The notes: a model not told the origin generated them from the sequence alone. A stretch of DNA of 10,523 bases from Oscillospiraceae bacterium (GCA_017544185.1 JAFYEQ010000161.1:1-10523), one strand, 5' to 3'; positions 1 through 7,049 are shown, numbered from the stretch's first letter. Numbers and translations are program-made.

Positions 1-1500
1 AAGGGATGCGGTAGCCTCATCGAGGAGTATCACGGGAGCGTCCTTCAGGAATGCCCTTGCGATGGAAATGTGCTGACGCTCACCGCCCGAAAGTTCACTG
101 CCGTTCTCACCGATAAGAGTGTCATAGCCATTAGGCAGCTTGCTTACGAAGCCGTCGCAGTTTGCCAGCTTTGCGGCACGTATGACTTCTTCATCGGTCG
201 CGCCCTTTTTACCTATGCGGATGTTCTCCATCACCGACTGATCAAAGAGCGTCACATCCTGGAACACTATGGAATATGCGGAGAAGAGCGTTTCAGGCTC
301 CACCTTGGATATATCCATACCGCCGAGAGTGATCTTGCCCTTGTCTATATCCCAGAATCGTGCGGCAAGCCTTGATACCGTGGTCTTACCACCGCCCGAA
401 GGCCCTATGAGCGCTGTGACCTGGCCCTGCTTTGCGGTGAATGTCACGTCGCGCAGCACTGCAGTGTCATCGTAGGAGAAGGATACATGATCGAATGTGA
501 TGTCATACCCGTCGTTGGTCATCCTGTCCGTACCGGTCTGGACCTCATGCGATAGCACCTCATCCAGTCTTTCGCACTGTACGGTCGCAGCGATGATCGC
601 AGCAAAATTCTGCAGAGTTATCTGCATGGGGTCATACAGGCGGGATACTATCATCAGGAACATGAAGAACGTGAGCAGCGTTATCTCGCCCTTTGCAAGG
701 AGCGTACCGCCTACTAGCGCAGTGGTGGCGATGCCCAGCTTGAGTATGATAGCAGCTGAGTTTACGAATACAGCCAGCTTCAGCTCGGTGAAGAGGGACT
801 CCTTCTCGACATTCCTTATGATCTTCTCCAGTCCGTCCATATAGGTATCCTGTGCATTGTTCGCACGAAGATCGCGGACTGCTTCAAGGCATTCCTGTAC
901 CCCGTCTCCCAGCTCCAGCTTGCAGTTGTACAGCTTCTTTACCGCTTTTTTCTGCGCCTGTGTGGAAGCGTATATCGTCAGGAATGCGGCGGGTATCACC
1001 CAGAAGCTGGCCAGCGCCATCCTCCAGTCGAAGAATATGAACATGCTGATCCCTACGATAGCGGTCGAGATGAGCGCTCCTATGAATTCGGGGATCCAGT
1101 GGCTCGAAGCAGTCTCTATCTGAGCGCAGTCTGCCATTATGGTCGCGGTGAGATCGGAGAGGTCCTTCTTTCCGAAGAATGACAGGGGTAGCTTGCGAAG
1201 CCTTTCAGCAAGGGTCGTCCTGCGCACGCCGCTCTCTCTGTAGGTGGATAAGAACGTGGAGTTGTACTGTATGAAGTTCGTAATGACGATCAGGAGCAAT
1301 ATGACTATTGTCCCGATGATATAGAAAGGCAGTCCGTCCTTAGACAGGGACTTATCGAGCAGATCGCTTATCAGTTTGTAAAGTATGCCCGCTGACATCA
1401 TAAAGGCCATATTCGTCACTGTGACGCTGATACACGCCTTTATCATATCCTCCGCGCCCTTGCGGGAAAGGGCGGATCTGTGCTGTAAGGTCTCTATCAT
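1..1500 (-). CDS. ABC transporter, permease-ATPase half-subunit (partial, 3' end outside window)
   Basis: Membrane half-transporter with an N-terminal six-helix permease domain (about residues 15-310) and a C-terminal ATPase. Five hundred codons are visible. They include Walker A GPSGGGKTT at 366-374, the signature LSGGE (S471) and Walker B VILLDEAT with D494 and catalytic E495. The reading frame then leaves the window, so roughly 75-80 residues, including the H-loop, are missing compared with the usual length near 575. The ATG at 1500 is chosen because it overlaps the TGA of the upstream ABC gene by one base (TGATG) and follows a GGAAGGTGGG-type ribosome site. The overlap implies translational coupling and a heterodimer with that neighbour. 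Both the Walker B glutamate and the signature look intact, so no degenerate nucleotide site is visible. The substrate is not readable directly; from its partner and the adjacent feo operon I infer a metal chelate or siderophore. Multidrug export is the main alternative. Confidence 0.93.
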   Translation of the reverse strand, partial: MIETLQHRSALSRKGAEDMIKACISVTVTNMAFMMSAGILYKLISDLLDKSLSKDGLPFYIIGTIVILLLIVITNFIQYNSTFLSTYRESGVRRTTLAERLRKLPLSFFGKKDLSDLTATIMADCAQIETASSHWIPEFIGALISTAIVGISMFIFFDWRMALASFWVIPAAFLTIYASTQAQKKAVKKLYNCKLELGDGVQECLEAVRDLRANNAQDTYMDGLEKIIRNVEKESLFTELKLAVFVNSAAIILKLGIATTALVGGTLLAKGEITLLTFFMFLMIVSRLYDPMQITLQNFAAIIAATVQCERLDEVLSHEVQTGTDRMTNDGYDITFDHVSFSYDDTAVLRDVTFTAKQGQVTALIGPSGGGKTTVSRLAARFWDIDKGKITLGGMDISKVEPETLFSAYSIVFQDVTLFDQSVMENIRIGKKGATDEEVIRAAKLANCDGFVSKLPNGYDTLIGENGSELSGGERQHISIARAFLKDAPVILLDEATASL

Positions 1501-3263
1501 CACGCACCCACCTTCCATGTTATCGAACGGCTGTATTCGTCGAACATCTTTCTGTAAAGACCGTTCCTGTCCATCAGCTCGTCATGTGTACCGCTCTCGG
1601 CGATACTGCCGTTGTCAAGGACGTATATACGGTCGGCACTGGTAACTGTGCTGAGACGGTGAGCTATCATGATCACGGTCTTGCCCTTTGACAGCTCTTC
1701 AAAAGCCCTCTGGACCTTTGCTTCATTGTCGGGGTCGGCAAATGCGGTAGCCTCGTCAAGTATGAGTATCGGAGCATTCTTGAGTATCGCCCTTGCTATG
1801 GATATCCTCTGCTGTTCGCCACCGGAAAGATATGTGCCCTTTGTGCCTATGACGGTATGTACACCCTGGGGCAGCTTTGCTATGATATCGCTGCACTGTG
1901 CCATCTCAAGTGCGGATATCACTTCAGTCTCGGTGGCATCGGGCCTTGCGAGGCGGACATTTTCGAGTATGGACGCCTTGAGCAGTCTGCTGTCCTGGAA
2001 TACGAAGGATACCTGCTGCATCAGTTCATCCTGTGGGATATCGCATATATCTGCACCGCCTATCCTTATCGTACCCTCGGTCACATCGAAGGACCTTGCG
2101 ATGAGCTCTGCTGTTGTGGTCTTGCCGCCGCCCGACGGTCCTACCAGTACGATATGTTCGCCCGCACCTATCTTCATATCGATACCGTGTACCGCATCAG
2201 TATTGCTGTCCTTGTATCTGTAGGTCACGTTTTGGAGCTCAACAGAGCAGTCCTTCGGTGTAGCTTTATCCTTGCTCTCCTTGAGCGGGTCGATCTTCAT
2301 TATGTTCTCCACCCTGTTGAGTGCATCTATGAGCACCATCTCCTGTTCGCCCGAATAGGCTATCTTAGTGAGAGTGATGGTGAGCAGGGGGCTGACGATG
2401 ATATAGTACATGATATCGAGTATCAGCTCCGGTGTGATACCGTTACCTGAGAAGATATACGCAGCTGCTACTATGAATGCGAACACTGAGTTGATACAGG
2501 TCATGAAGCCTGTCATTGGCTTGCGGAGCAGGAGAGTATACTCTGTCGCCCATTTGCCGAAGCCGTCTATGGCATTTTTGAAACGTGTGAATGAATGTAC
2601 CGACTGCCCGAACACCTTTACAACAGGTATACCGCGGACATATTCTGTCGCTTCGCTGCTCATGGTATCGAGCGCGTTCTGGTATTCTGCCATCTTCTCC
2701 TGCATATTCTTTCCCATCATGCTCATCATGCAGGCAAAGCCTATCGCAGCTGGTATAAGGCATATCAGCCCGATCTTCCAGTCAAATATCAAAAGGAGCA
2801 CTATAAGTCCCACGGGAGTGACTGCTGCCACAGCCTTGTCCGGCAGGTTATGGGCTATGTATGTCTCGGTGGCGGCGGTGGACTCATTCACGGTGCGGCG
2901 TATCTTTCCCGTGCCGTCTTCATCGAACACGCCGAGAGGGAGAGTGATGATGCGTCGCATGAGCTTGCTCCTCATCTCCGCCTGTATATGGAACGCTGCG
3001 ATATGTGTGCATAGCAGCGCTGCTATGTATACGAGCAGTGCTGCGACGGTCATCGCCACAGCGTGCCATGCTATGGGGGCGATACCGTTCAGATCCTCGC
3101 CCATAACTGCGATGCGTATCATCTTCCATATGTCATAGAACGGTACGAGCGTGAGCAGTGCGCTCACTGCCGCAATGATCCGACCTAATGTGATAATATG
3201 ACGGTAGCTCCCCGCATATTCGTTTATCACCTTCATCGGGTCGCCTTTTAGCTTTTCTTTCAT
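1500..3263 (-). CDS. ABC transporter, permease-ATPase half-subunit, possible metallophore type
   Basis: Complete 587-residue half-transporter. An exporter-fold membrane domain (about 15-320) is followed by an ATPase with Walker A GPSGGGKTT at 375-383, a Q-loop in FVFQDSRL, the signature LSGGEQQ (S480), Walker B LILDEAT with D503 and E504, and the switch histidine H535 in IAHRLS. The D-loop region reads ATAFADPD, not the common SALD form. As far as I recall, that wording is typical of YbtPQ- and IrtAB-like transporters, which have an exporter fold but take up iron-siderophores; this link is from memory, not a search. The start at 3263 is favoured over the internal ATG nine codons later because AAGGAGG lies just before it. 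It lies 55 bases after the tetR stop, with its own operator-like dyad in between, and overlaps the next ABC gene by one base. The two products probably form one transporter. Confidence 0.95.
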   Translation of the reverse strand: MKEKLKGDPMKVINEYAGSYRHIITLGRIIAAVSALLTLVPFYDIWKMIRIAVMGEDLNGIAPIAWHAVAMTVAALLVYIAALLCTHIAAFHIQAEMRSKLMRRIITLPLGVFDEDGTGKIRRTVNESTAATETYIAHNLPDKAVAAVTPVGLIVLLLIFDWKIGLICLIPAAIGFACMMSMMGKNMQEKMAEYQNALDTMSSEATEYVRGIPVVKVFGQSVHSFTRFKNAIDGFGKWATEYTLLLRKPMTGFMTCINSVFAFIVAAAYIFSGNGITPELILDIMYYIIVSPLLTITLTKIAYSGEQEMVLIDALNRVENIMKIDPLKESKDKATPKDCSVELQNVTYRYKDSNTDAVHGIDMKIGAGEHIVLVGPSGGGKTTTAELIARSFDVTEGTIRIGGADICDIPQDELMQQVSFVFQDSRLLKASILENVRLARPDATETEVISALEMAQCSDIIAKLPQGVHTVIGTKGTYLSGGEQQRISIARAILKNAPILILDEATAFADPDNEAKVQRAFEELSKGKTVIMIAHRLSTVTSADRIYVLDNGSIAESGTHDELMDRNGLYRKMFDEYSRSITWKVGA

Positions 3264-3276
3264 ATATCCTCCTTGT

Positions 3277-3292
3277 GTTAGCTTTAACTAAC
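3277..3292. promoter_or_regulatory. Operator-like dyad in front of the ABC genes, with possible -10
   Basis: The 16 bases GTTAGCTTTAACTAAC form a dyad with arms GTTAGC and ACTAAC around four bases, one mismatch from the perfect dyad at the feo start site. It sits between tetR and the first ABC gene, directly upstream of the ribosome site. On the minus strand TATAGT (3291-3296) overlaps its edge and could be a -10 element, but no good -35 sits at 17 bases. The role as a binding site for the neighbouring TetR protein is inferred from repetition of the motif. Confidence 0.6.
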
Positions 3293-3308
3293 TATACTGT
3301 GATAACTT

Positions 3309-3329
3309 ACCGGAGAGGTCATCTCCGGT
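3309..3329 (-). other. Stem-loop over the tetR stop codon
   Basis: A perfect 8-bp inverted repeat (ACCGGAGA / TCTCCGGT) with a five-base loop spans the last codons of tetR, and the stop codon falls in the loop region. On the minus-strand transcript it is followed by AAGTTATC, so there is no U-tract. It is therefore not a standard intrinsic terminator. It could slow polymerase or protect the 3' end between tetR and the ABC genes. Confidence 0.45.
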
Positions 3330-3942
3330 CGTGGTCTATACCCATTATCTTTTTCCACCCGGGCATGAAGAACTCATTTATCGTATCAAGATAATGCTCT
3401 ATCATATCATCGGGGTAGTCATGTATTATGGGCTCGAATATCGCCGTGACGTAGGCACTCAGAAGAAAATGCAGTTCGTCATCGCTTATGTCTGTCACGC
3501 TGTATCCGAGCGTTCTCATATGATGTATCGCGTCCTTCAGGGATGGCTGATATTTCTCCACCTGATCGTGTATGAAGTTCTCATACCTGGTGCCCTGCGC
3601 ACGGCACAGCAGTATATAAAGATCCTCCTTGTTCGGAAGGACGATCTTCTTGATCATATCGATCATAGTTTCATCGAACAAGATATCACTGTCCTTGTCA
3701 GCAAGAGGATACTTACGGTCGGTATGCCGCTGCATCCACTCATCCATCTTAGCTATCACAGGATCGACGATGCTTGCGAACATTGCTTCTTTGTCAGCAT
3801 AGTGTCTATATAATCCGGCGGAGGTCATGCCTGCTCTCTGACCGATACTTCGTACAGATGCTTTCTCAAATCCCTTTTCGAGGAATTCGGCCCGTATAGC
3901 CGCATCCACCCGTATATGACTGGCTGTTTTATCCCTCGGCAT
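3319..3942 (-). CDS. TetR/AcrR-family transcriptional regulator
   Basis: A 207-residue protein of normal TetR-family length. The N-terminal helix-turn-helix domain covers about residues 8-55, with the recognisable core SVRSIGQRAGMTSAGLYRHY followed by the ADKEAMF helix start. The C-terminal two-thirds is helical, as expected for a ligand-binding and dimerisation domain, but its ligand cannot be read from sequence. The start at 3942 follows AGGAGGTG with good spacing. The gene has a strong promoter whose start region carries GTTAGC half-sites, and the same motif stands at the feo promoter and before the ABC genes. I infer that it represses itself, the ABC pair and the divergent feo operon, perhaps in response to a metal, a metal chelate or another small molecule. 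The family assignment is firm; the regulon is an inference. Confidence 0.93.
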   Translation of the reverse strand: MPRDKTASHIRVDAAIRAEFLEKGFEKASVRSIGQRAGMTSAGLYRHYADKEAMFASIVDPVIAKMDEWMQRHTDRKYPLADKDSDILFDETMIDMIKKIVLPNKEDLYILLCRAQGTRYENFIHDQVEKYQPSLKDAIHHMRTLGYSVTDISDDELHFLLSAYVTAIFEPIIHDYPDDMIEHYLDTINEFFMPGWKKIMGIDHDRR

Positions 3943-3959
3943 AGCTTCACCTCCTGTAT

Positions 3960-3978
3960 GTTAACGTTGTACGCTAAC
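3960..3978. promoter_or_regulatory. Operator-like dyad at the tetR transcription start
   Basis: GTTAACGTTGTACGCTAAC has arms GTTAACGT and ACGCTAAC around three bases, matching at seven of eight positions. It lies immediately downstream of the tetR -10 and upstream of its ribosome site, where a bound repressor would block initiation. The half-sites resemble those of the 16-bp dyads nearby, but are three bases further apart. A further GTTAGC half-site lies at 3994-3999, within the spacer of the tetR promoter. Confidence 0.5.
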
Positions 3979-3979
3979 G

Positions 3980-4008
3980 ATGATAACATATCTGTTAGCA
4001 TTTGTCAA
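3980..4008 (-). promoter_or_regulatory. tetR promoter
   Basis: On the minus strand a perfect -35 TTGACA (4003-4008) and a -10 TATCAT (3980-3985) are separated by exactly 17 bases. Transcription would start near 3973, about 30 bases upstream of the tetR ATG. A half-site GCTAAC falls in the spacer and a dyad covers the start region, which suggests autoregulation. Confidence 0.75.
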
Positions 4009-4028
4009 TGTGTATTTTCCACAAAAAC

Positions 4029-4044
4029 GTTATCTTATGCTAAC
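4029..4044. promoter_or_regulatory. Operator-like dyad between the divergent promoters
   Basis: GTTATCTTATGCTAAC is a 16-bp dyad with one mismatch to the perfect form GTTAGC-N4-GCTAAC. It lies about 20 bases upstream of the tetR -35 and about 32 bases upstream of the feo -35, so it overlaps neither core promoter. It could be an auxiliary site that aids cooperative binding or looping. Confidence 0.5.
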
Positions 4045-4076
4045 TAAGATCCGTTTTGTTTGTTATGAAAAAAGTC

Positions 4077-4105
4077 TTGAATTTATGGGCCGAAAAGTAT
4101 ATAAT
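4077..4105 (+). promoter_or_regulatory. feo operon promoter
   Basis: TTGAAT (4077-4082) and a perfect TATAAT (4100-4105) are separated by 17 bases, giving a strong vegetative-type promoter. The predicted start near 4112 precedes or falls at the edge of the perfect dyad at 4114-4129. The untranslated leader to the first gene would be about 70 bases. Confidence 0.75.
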
Positions 4106-4113
4106 AAATATAG

Positions 4114-4129
4114 GTTAGCATAAGCTAAC
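4114..4129. promoter_or_regulatory. Perfect operator-like dyad at the feo transcription start
   Basis: GTTAGCATAAGCTAAC has two perfect 6-base arms around ATAA. It is the best copy of the motif repeated through this control region. Its place directly downstream of the feo -10 is the standard position for repression by a TetR-type protein. No Fur- or DtxR-type box was recognised here. Binding by the adjacent TetR product is inferred. Confidence 0.65.
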
Positions 4130-4180
4130 GAAATGAAGATATGATAACTATGGATATCAGCAACGAAAGAAGTGGTACGG

Positions 4181-4546
4181 ATGACCGTGATACTCGTCAT
4201 TGCAGGTGTGCTGCTGATAGGATATCTGATATACCAAAAGGCCGTACACGGCGGGAGCTGCTGCGGTGAGCATGAGCCTACTGCCACAAAGACAGGCCCT
4301 GCAGACCGTGACATCACGAATTATCGGTACAGATATACTGCCGAGATCGAGGGCATGGTATGTTCCCGATGCGTTAGGAACGTAGAGAACGCATTCGACG
4401 CTGTGGACGGTATATATGCAAAGGCAGGAGCTGGCACAAAGACTGTGATGCTGTACTCAAAGCGAAGACTGAGCCGCAAAGAAGCGGCAGCTATGCTGAG
4501 CGGCACATCATATACACTTACAGACCTTAAGGAGGAGAACGAATGA
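4181..4546 (+). CDS. Single-pass membrane protein with cytosolic-type HMA metal-binding domain
   Basis: A 121-residue protein that opens the feo operon. Residues 3-18 form one hydrophobic helix, followed by GGSCCGEH with C27 and C28. This layout recalls the small FeoB-associated cysteine-rich membrane proteins. After a linker, residues 50-115 form a heavy-metal-associated (HMA) domain with GMVCSRC, in which C61 and C64 make the classic MxCxxC-type metal site. The likely role is to bind a transition metal at the membrane and pass it to or from FeoB; this is inferred. I prefer the ATG at 4181, with AGAAGTGG a few bases upstream, to the GTG three codons earlier, which lacks room for a ribosome site. 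Its TGA overlaps the feoA ATG (ATGA), so the two are translationally coupled. The short length and single helix exclude a metal ATPase or a full transporter. Confidence 0.85.
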   Translation: MTVILVIAGVLLIGYLIYQKAVHGGSCCGEHEPTATKTGPADRDITNYRYRYTAEIEGMVCSRCVRNVENAFDAVDGIYAKAGAGTKTVMLYSKRRLSRKEAAAMLSGTSYTLTDLKEENE

Positions 4547-4770
4547 AGCTGGGTGAACTGAAGGAGAATTCGGAGGCGGTCATAAGCAGACTGCACGGGG
4601 ATACGCGCTTTATAGGAAGGATAACCTCGATAGGGCTCACCCCCGGATGCCGCGTGAGCATCATAAAGAATGACAAAAACCGCCCTGTACTGCTGTACTC
4701 AAGAGATACCATGATAGCCGTCAACAGGAAGGAATGTGAGGGCATCGAGGTCACGGAGGTGAGAGCATGA
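4543..4770 (+). CDS. feoA: FeoA-domain protein
   Basis: A 75-residue FeoA, the usual size. It shows the SH3-like family pattern: MKLGELKENSEAVISRL, then RITSIGLTPGCRVSII, then a DTMIAVNRKECEGIEV ending. FeoA is a small cytosolic partner of FeoB and is thought to bind it and modulate its activity or assembly. The start follows AAGGAGGAG and overlaps the stop of the HMA protein gene by four bases. Its own stop overlaps the feoB start in the same way. The tight coupling implies fixed production with FeoB. Confidence 0.95.
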   Translation: MKLGELKENSEAVISRLHGDTRFIGRITSIGLTPGCRVSIIKNDKNRPVLLYSRDTMIAVNRKECEGIEVTEVRA

Positions 4771-6773
4771 GCACAGCTACAATAGCGCTCCTGGGGCAGC
4801 CCAACTCGGGCAAGTCCACTCTGTTCAACGCGCTGACGGGGCTCCATCAGCACGTCGGCAACTGGCCGGGCAAAACGGTGGAGAAGAAAGAGGGCTCGTT
4901 CTCGCATAAGGGGCAGACTTATTCTGTAGCCGATCTTCCGGGCTCATACAGCCTTTCCGCAAACTCCGATGAGGAAGTCATCACCAGAGACTTCATAGCG
5001 TCGGGCAAAGCCGATGTGGTATGCATACTTGCCGACAGCTCCCAGTTGGAGCGCAGCCTTTTCATGCTGGCAGACTATGCGGGACTTTCTGTACCCTGTT
5101 TCCTGGTGCTCAATATGGAGGATGTGGCGAAGGAGCAGGGCAAAACCATAGATGCGGCAGCGATAGAGAAAAAGCTGGGCATACCTGTGATGATGTTCTC
5201 CGCGACCGACACAAAAGCATATGACAAGTTCTATTCTACACTTGAACGCGCCCTCAAAGAAAGATCTCGCATAGATGTGAGGGCTCTTGAGCAGGAATAC
5301 GAGAAGCTTGGCGGATACAATGAGATAAGATCCCAGCTCTCGGAGGATACCATGTCGGGCTATACGCCCATGTGGCTCACGGTAAAGGTACTAGAGACCG
5401 ACAAGGTGGTATCCGCACAGCTGAAAAACACTCTTCCCAATGACAAGATCAAGAAGATAGAGGCGCTCACGAAGGGCAGCGACGGTGCGATAGCCACAGG
5501 CGAGTGCAAATTCGCATGGATAGACGATATACTGTCGGGTGCTGTCAGCAGCAGCAGACCAAAGGCAAAGCTCGGGAAGCTGGACAGGATATATACCCAC
5601 AGGATATGGGGCAAGCCTGCGGTGGTGCTCACAGTCATACTCGGGCTCCTCGCGTCTTTTATACCAGCACTGCCCATAATGGGCATAGGGGCAGCAGTGA
5701 ATGCTCTGGCTGTGCCTCTGCGTGCAGCTTTGACATCAGCAGGCAGCCCTGCTTTGCTGACAGGCTTCATATGCGATGTCATCATAGGCTCTATGTACTT
5801 TATCATCAATATGCTGGGCTTTGTCTTCGGAGTTACGCTGGTGTTCGGCCTGCTCGAAGAGATCGGCGTTATGGCCCGTATATCTTACGTGTTCGACAAC
5901 ACTATGGGAAAGCTTGGACTGCAGGGCAAGTCCGTTATGCCCTTCCTTGTAAGCTTCGGCTGTACGATGGGCGGAGCCGCAGGTGCCAGGGTCATCGACA
6001 ACTGGGGACAGAAGGTGCTGACGACAGCGCTCGCATGGGCCGTGCCCTGCGGTGCTGCATGGTCGATCATACCCATGCTCTCGACCGTGTTTTTCGGCGC
6101 AGGCGCACCGCTGGTCATAGTTGCGATACTCCTTGTGATGATACTCCATATGTGGATCACCGCGAAGATATTCAGCAGAGGTCTTGTAAGGGAAGAGGAC
6201 AAGTGCGGCATGATAATGGAGCTCCCTCCCTATCATAAGCCTAAGTGGGGCGCGCTGTTCAGATACGTGTTCGGTAGGACGAAGGATACCTTCTTCCGTG
6301 TGACAAAGGTGGTACTGATAGTATGTACCATATTCTGGCTGCTAAGCTATACAGGCGGTGCTGTCGAGGATACGGTGCTCTACAGGATCGGTGTCGCCAT
6401 AGAGCCCGTGACTAAGATATTCGGCCTCACATGGCCTCTGTTCCTTGCGTTCATAGCTTCTATGGTCGGCAAAGAGGGCGCAGTGGGAGTCATAAGCGCA
6501 CTGTTCACAGGTGGTTCTATATACGCAGCCACATCTGGAGCACAGGCAGTAGCGGCGGATCTCAATGAGATACTGCTCGCCAACGTCAGCCGTCCCGAGG
6601 CACTTGCGTTCATATTCGCCATAACCTTCAATGTTCCCTGTGTGGTAGCGCTCGCAGCTACATATCAGGAGATACATTCTGCAAAGTGGACCGCAAAGAT
6701 AGCGGCATATTATACTGCCACATCCCTTCTGCTGGCGTGCATCGCATACCATATCGGTATGCTCATCTGGTAA
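4767..6773 (+). CDS. feoB: FeoB-type GTPase-coupled ferrous iron (metal) transporter
   Basis: A 668-residue inner-membrane transporter for Fe(II) or a similar divalent metal. The N-terminal G domain is complete: G1 GQPNSGKS at 10-17, G2 threonine T37 in NWPGKT, G3 DLPG at 56-59, G4 NMED at 116-119 and an SAT motif for G5. A helical cytosolic linker region follows to about residue 275, and the membrane domain begins near 281. The second gate motif NVPCV (C625) is normal. The first reads SFGCTMGG (C399-G403), where classic FeoB has GC(N/S)VP followed by an AIMATR-like stretch; here the stretch is AAGARV. This marks a divergent subtype, and the transported metal might not be iron alone. The feoA overlap (ATGA) fixes the start. 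There is no long C-terminal extension, and a separate FeoC-like gene follows after 12 bases. Confidence 0.95.
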   Translation: MSTATIALLGQPNSGKSTLFNALTGLHQHVGNWPGKTVEKKEGSFSHKGQTYSVADLPGSYSLSANSDEEVITRDFIASGKADVVCILADSSQLERSLFMLADYAGLSVPCFLVLNMEDVAKEQGKTIDAAAIEKKLGIPVMMFSATDTKAYDKFYSTLERALKERSRIDVRALEQEYEKLGGYNEIRSQLSEDTMSGYTPMWLTVKVLETDKVVSAQLKNTLPNDKIKKIEALTKGSDGAIATGECKFAWIDDILSGAVSSSRPKAKLGKLDRIYTHRIWGKPAVVLTVILGLLASFIPALPIMGIGAAVNALAVPLRAALTSAGSPALLTGFICDVIIGSMYFIINMLGFVFGVTLVFGLLEEIGVMARISYVFDNTMGKLGLQGKSVMPFLVSFGCTMGGAAGARVIDNWGQKVLTTALAWAVPCGAAWSIIPMLSTVFFGAGAPLVIVAILLVMILHMWITAKIFSRGLVREEDKCGMIMELPPYHKPKWGALFRYVFGRTKDTFFRVTKVVLIVCTIFWLLSYTGGAVEDTVLYRIGVAIEPVTKIFGLTWPLFLAFIASMVGKEGAVGVISALFTGGSIYAATSGAQAVAADLNEILLANVSRPEALAFIFAITFNVPCVVALAATYQEIHSAKWTAKIAAYYTATSLLLACIAYHIGMLIW

Positions 6774-6785
6774 CGGGGTGGTAAT

Positions 6786-7049
6786 ATGAGGAAGTTGCTC
6801 TCACTGCTCACAGACGGCGAGACAAGGACGATAGAACAGCTCGCCGAAGAGCTGGGTACCGACCCTGAGGATATACGCAGAAAGGTAGAGTTCCTGGAGC
6901 GTATGGGTGCGATACAGAAGAGCGGGCTTTGTCCGTCGTCCTGCGGCGGCAGTTGTTCGGGATGTGAGAGCGCTGCAGCCTGCAGGGGATGTATCCCGAA
7001 GAACGCCTCGCAGAACATGGGAAAGATATGGGAAGTGAAGAGGGTATGA
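6786..7049 (+). CDS. feoC: FeoC-like winged-helix protein with six-cysteine motif
   Basis: An 87-residue protein. Residues 1-47 form a winged-helix domain (RTIEQLAEELGTDPEDIRRKVEF pattern, then LERMGAIQ). A cysteine-rich wing follows, with Cys at 49, 53, 57, 60, 66 and 69, including CGGSCSGC. FeoC proteins are small Feo accessory factors; some bind an oxygen-sensitive iron-sulfur cluster through such cysteines and affect FeoB stability or transcription. Six cysteines exceed the four usually discussed for the family, so a cluster plus a second site is possible. The gene follows feoB by 12 bases with GGGGTGG as ribosome site, and its TGA overlaps the ATG of the next gene. The family is clear; the cofactor is inferred. 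Confidence 0.85.
   Translation: MRKLLSLLTDGETRTIEQLAEELGTDPEDIRRKVEFLERMGAIQKSGLCPSSCGGSCSGCESAAACRGCIPKNASQNMGKIWEVKRV

Noticed and set aside
1669..3138. Long open frames on the plus strand opposite the ABC genes (for example 1857-2450 and 2410-3138)
   Set aside because: They are antisense to a gene with full ABC motifs, lack domain-like sequence and ribosome sites, and mirror the codon bias of the real gene.
3943..4171. Fur or DtxR box in the feo control region
   Set aside because: The repeats here are GTTAGC dyads and do not match the Fur 7-1-7 or DtxR pattern; no such box was recognised.
4172..4180. GTG start three codons upstream for the HMA membrane protein
   Set aside because: No room for a ribosome site, while the ATG at 4181 has AGAAGTGG at a usable distance.
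4112..4180. Riboswitch in the feo leader
   Set aside because: The leader is only about 70 bases, and apart from the operator dyad no conserved riboswitch structure or terminator is visible.
4150..4269. Short plus-strand frame of 39 codons starting with ATG upstream of and overlapping the HMA protein gene
   Set aside because: No ribosome site, Arg-rich low-quality composition, and it overlaps the well-supported HMA gene in another frame.
6989..7045. Upstream extension of the AraC frame into feoC
   Set aside because: It would overlap the cysteine-rich end of feoC in another frame; the ATGA junction at 7046 is the normal coupling pattern in this operon.
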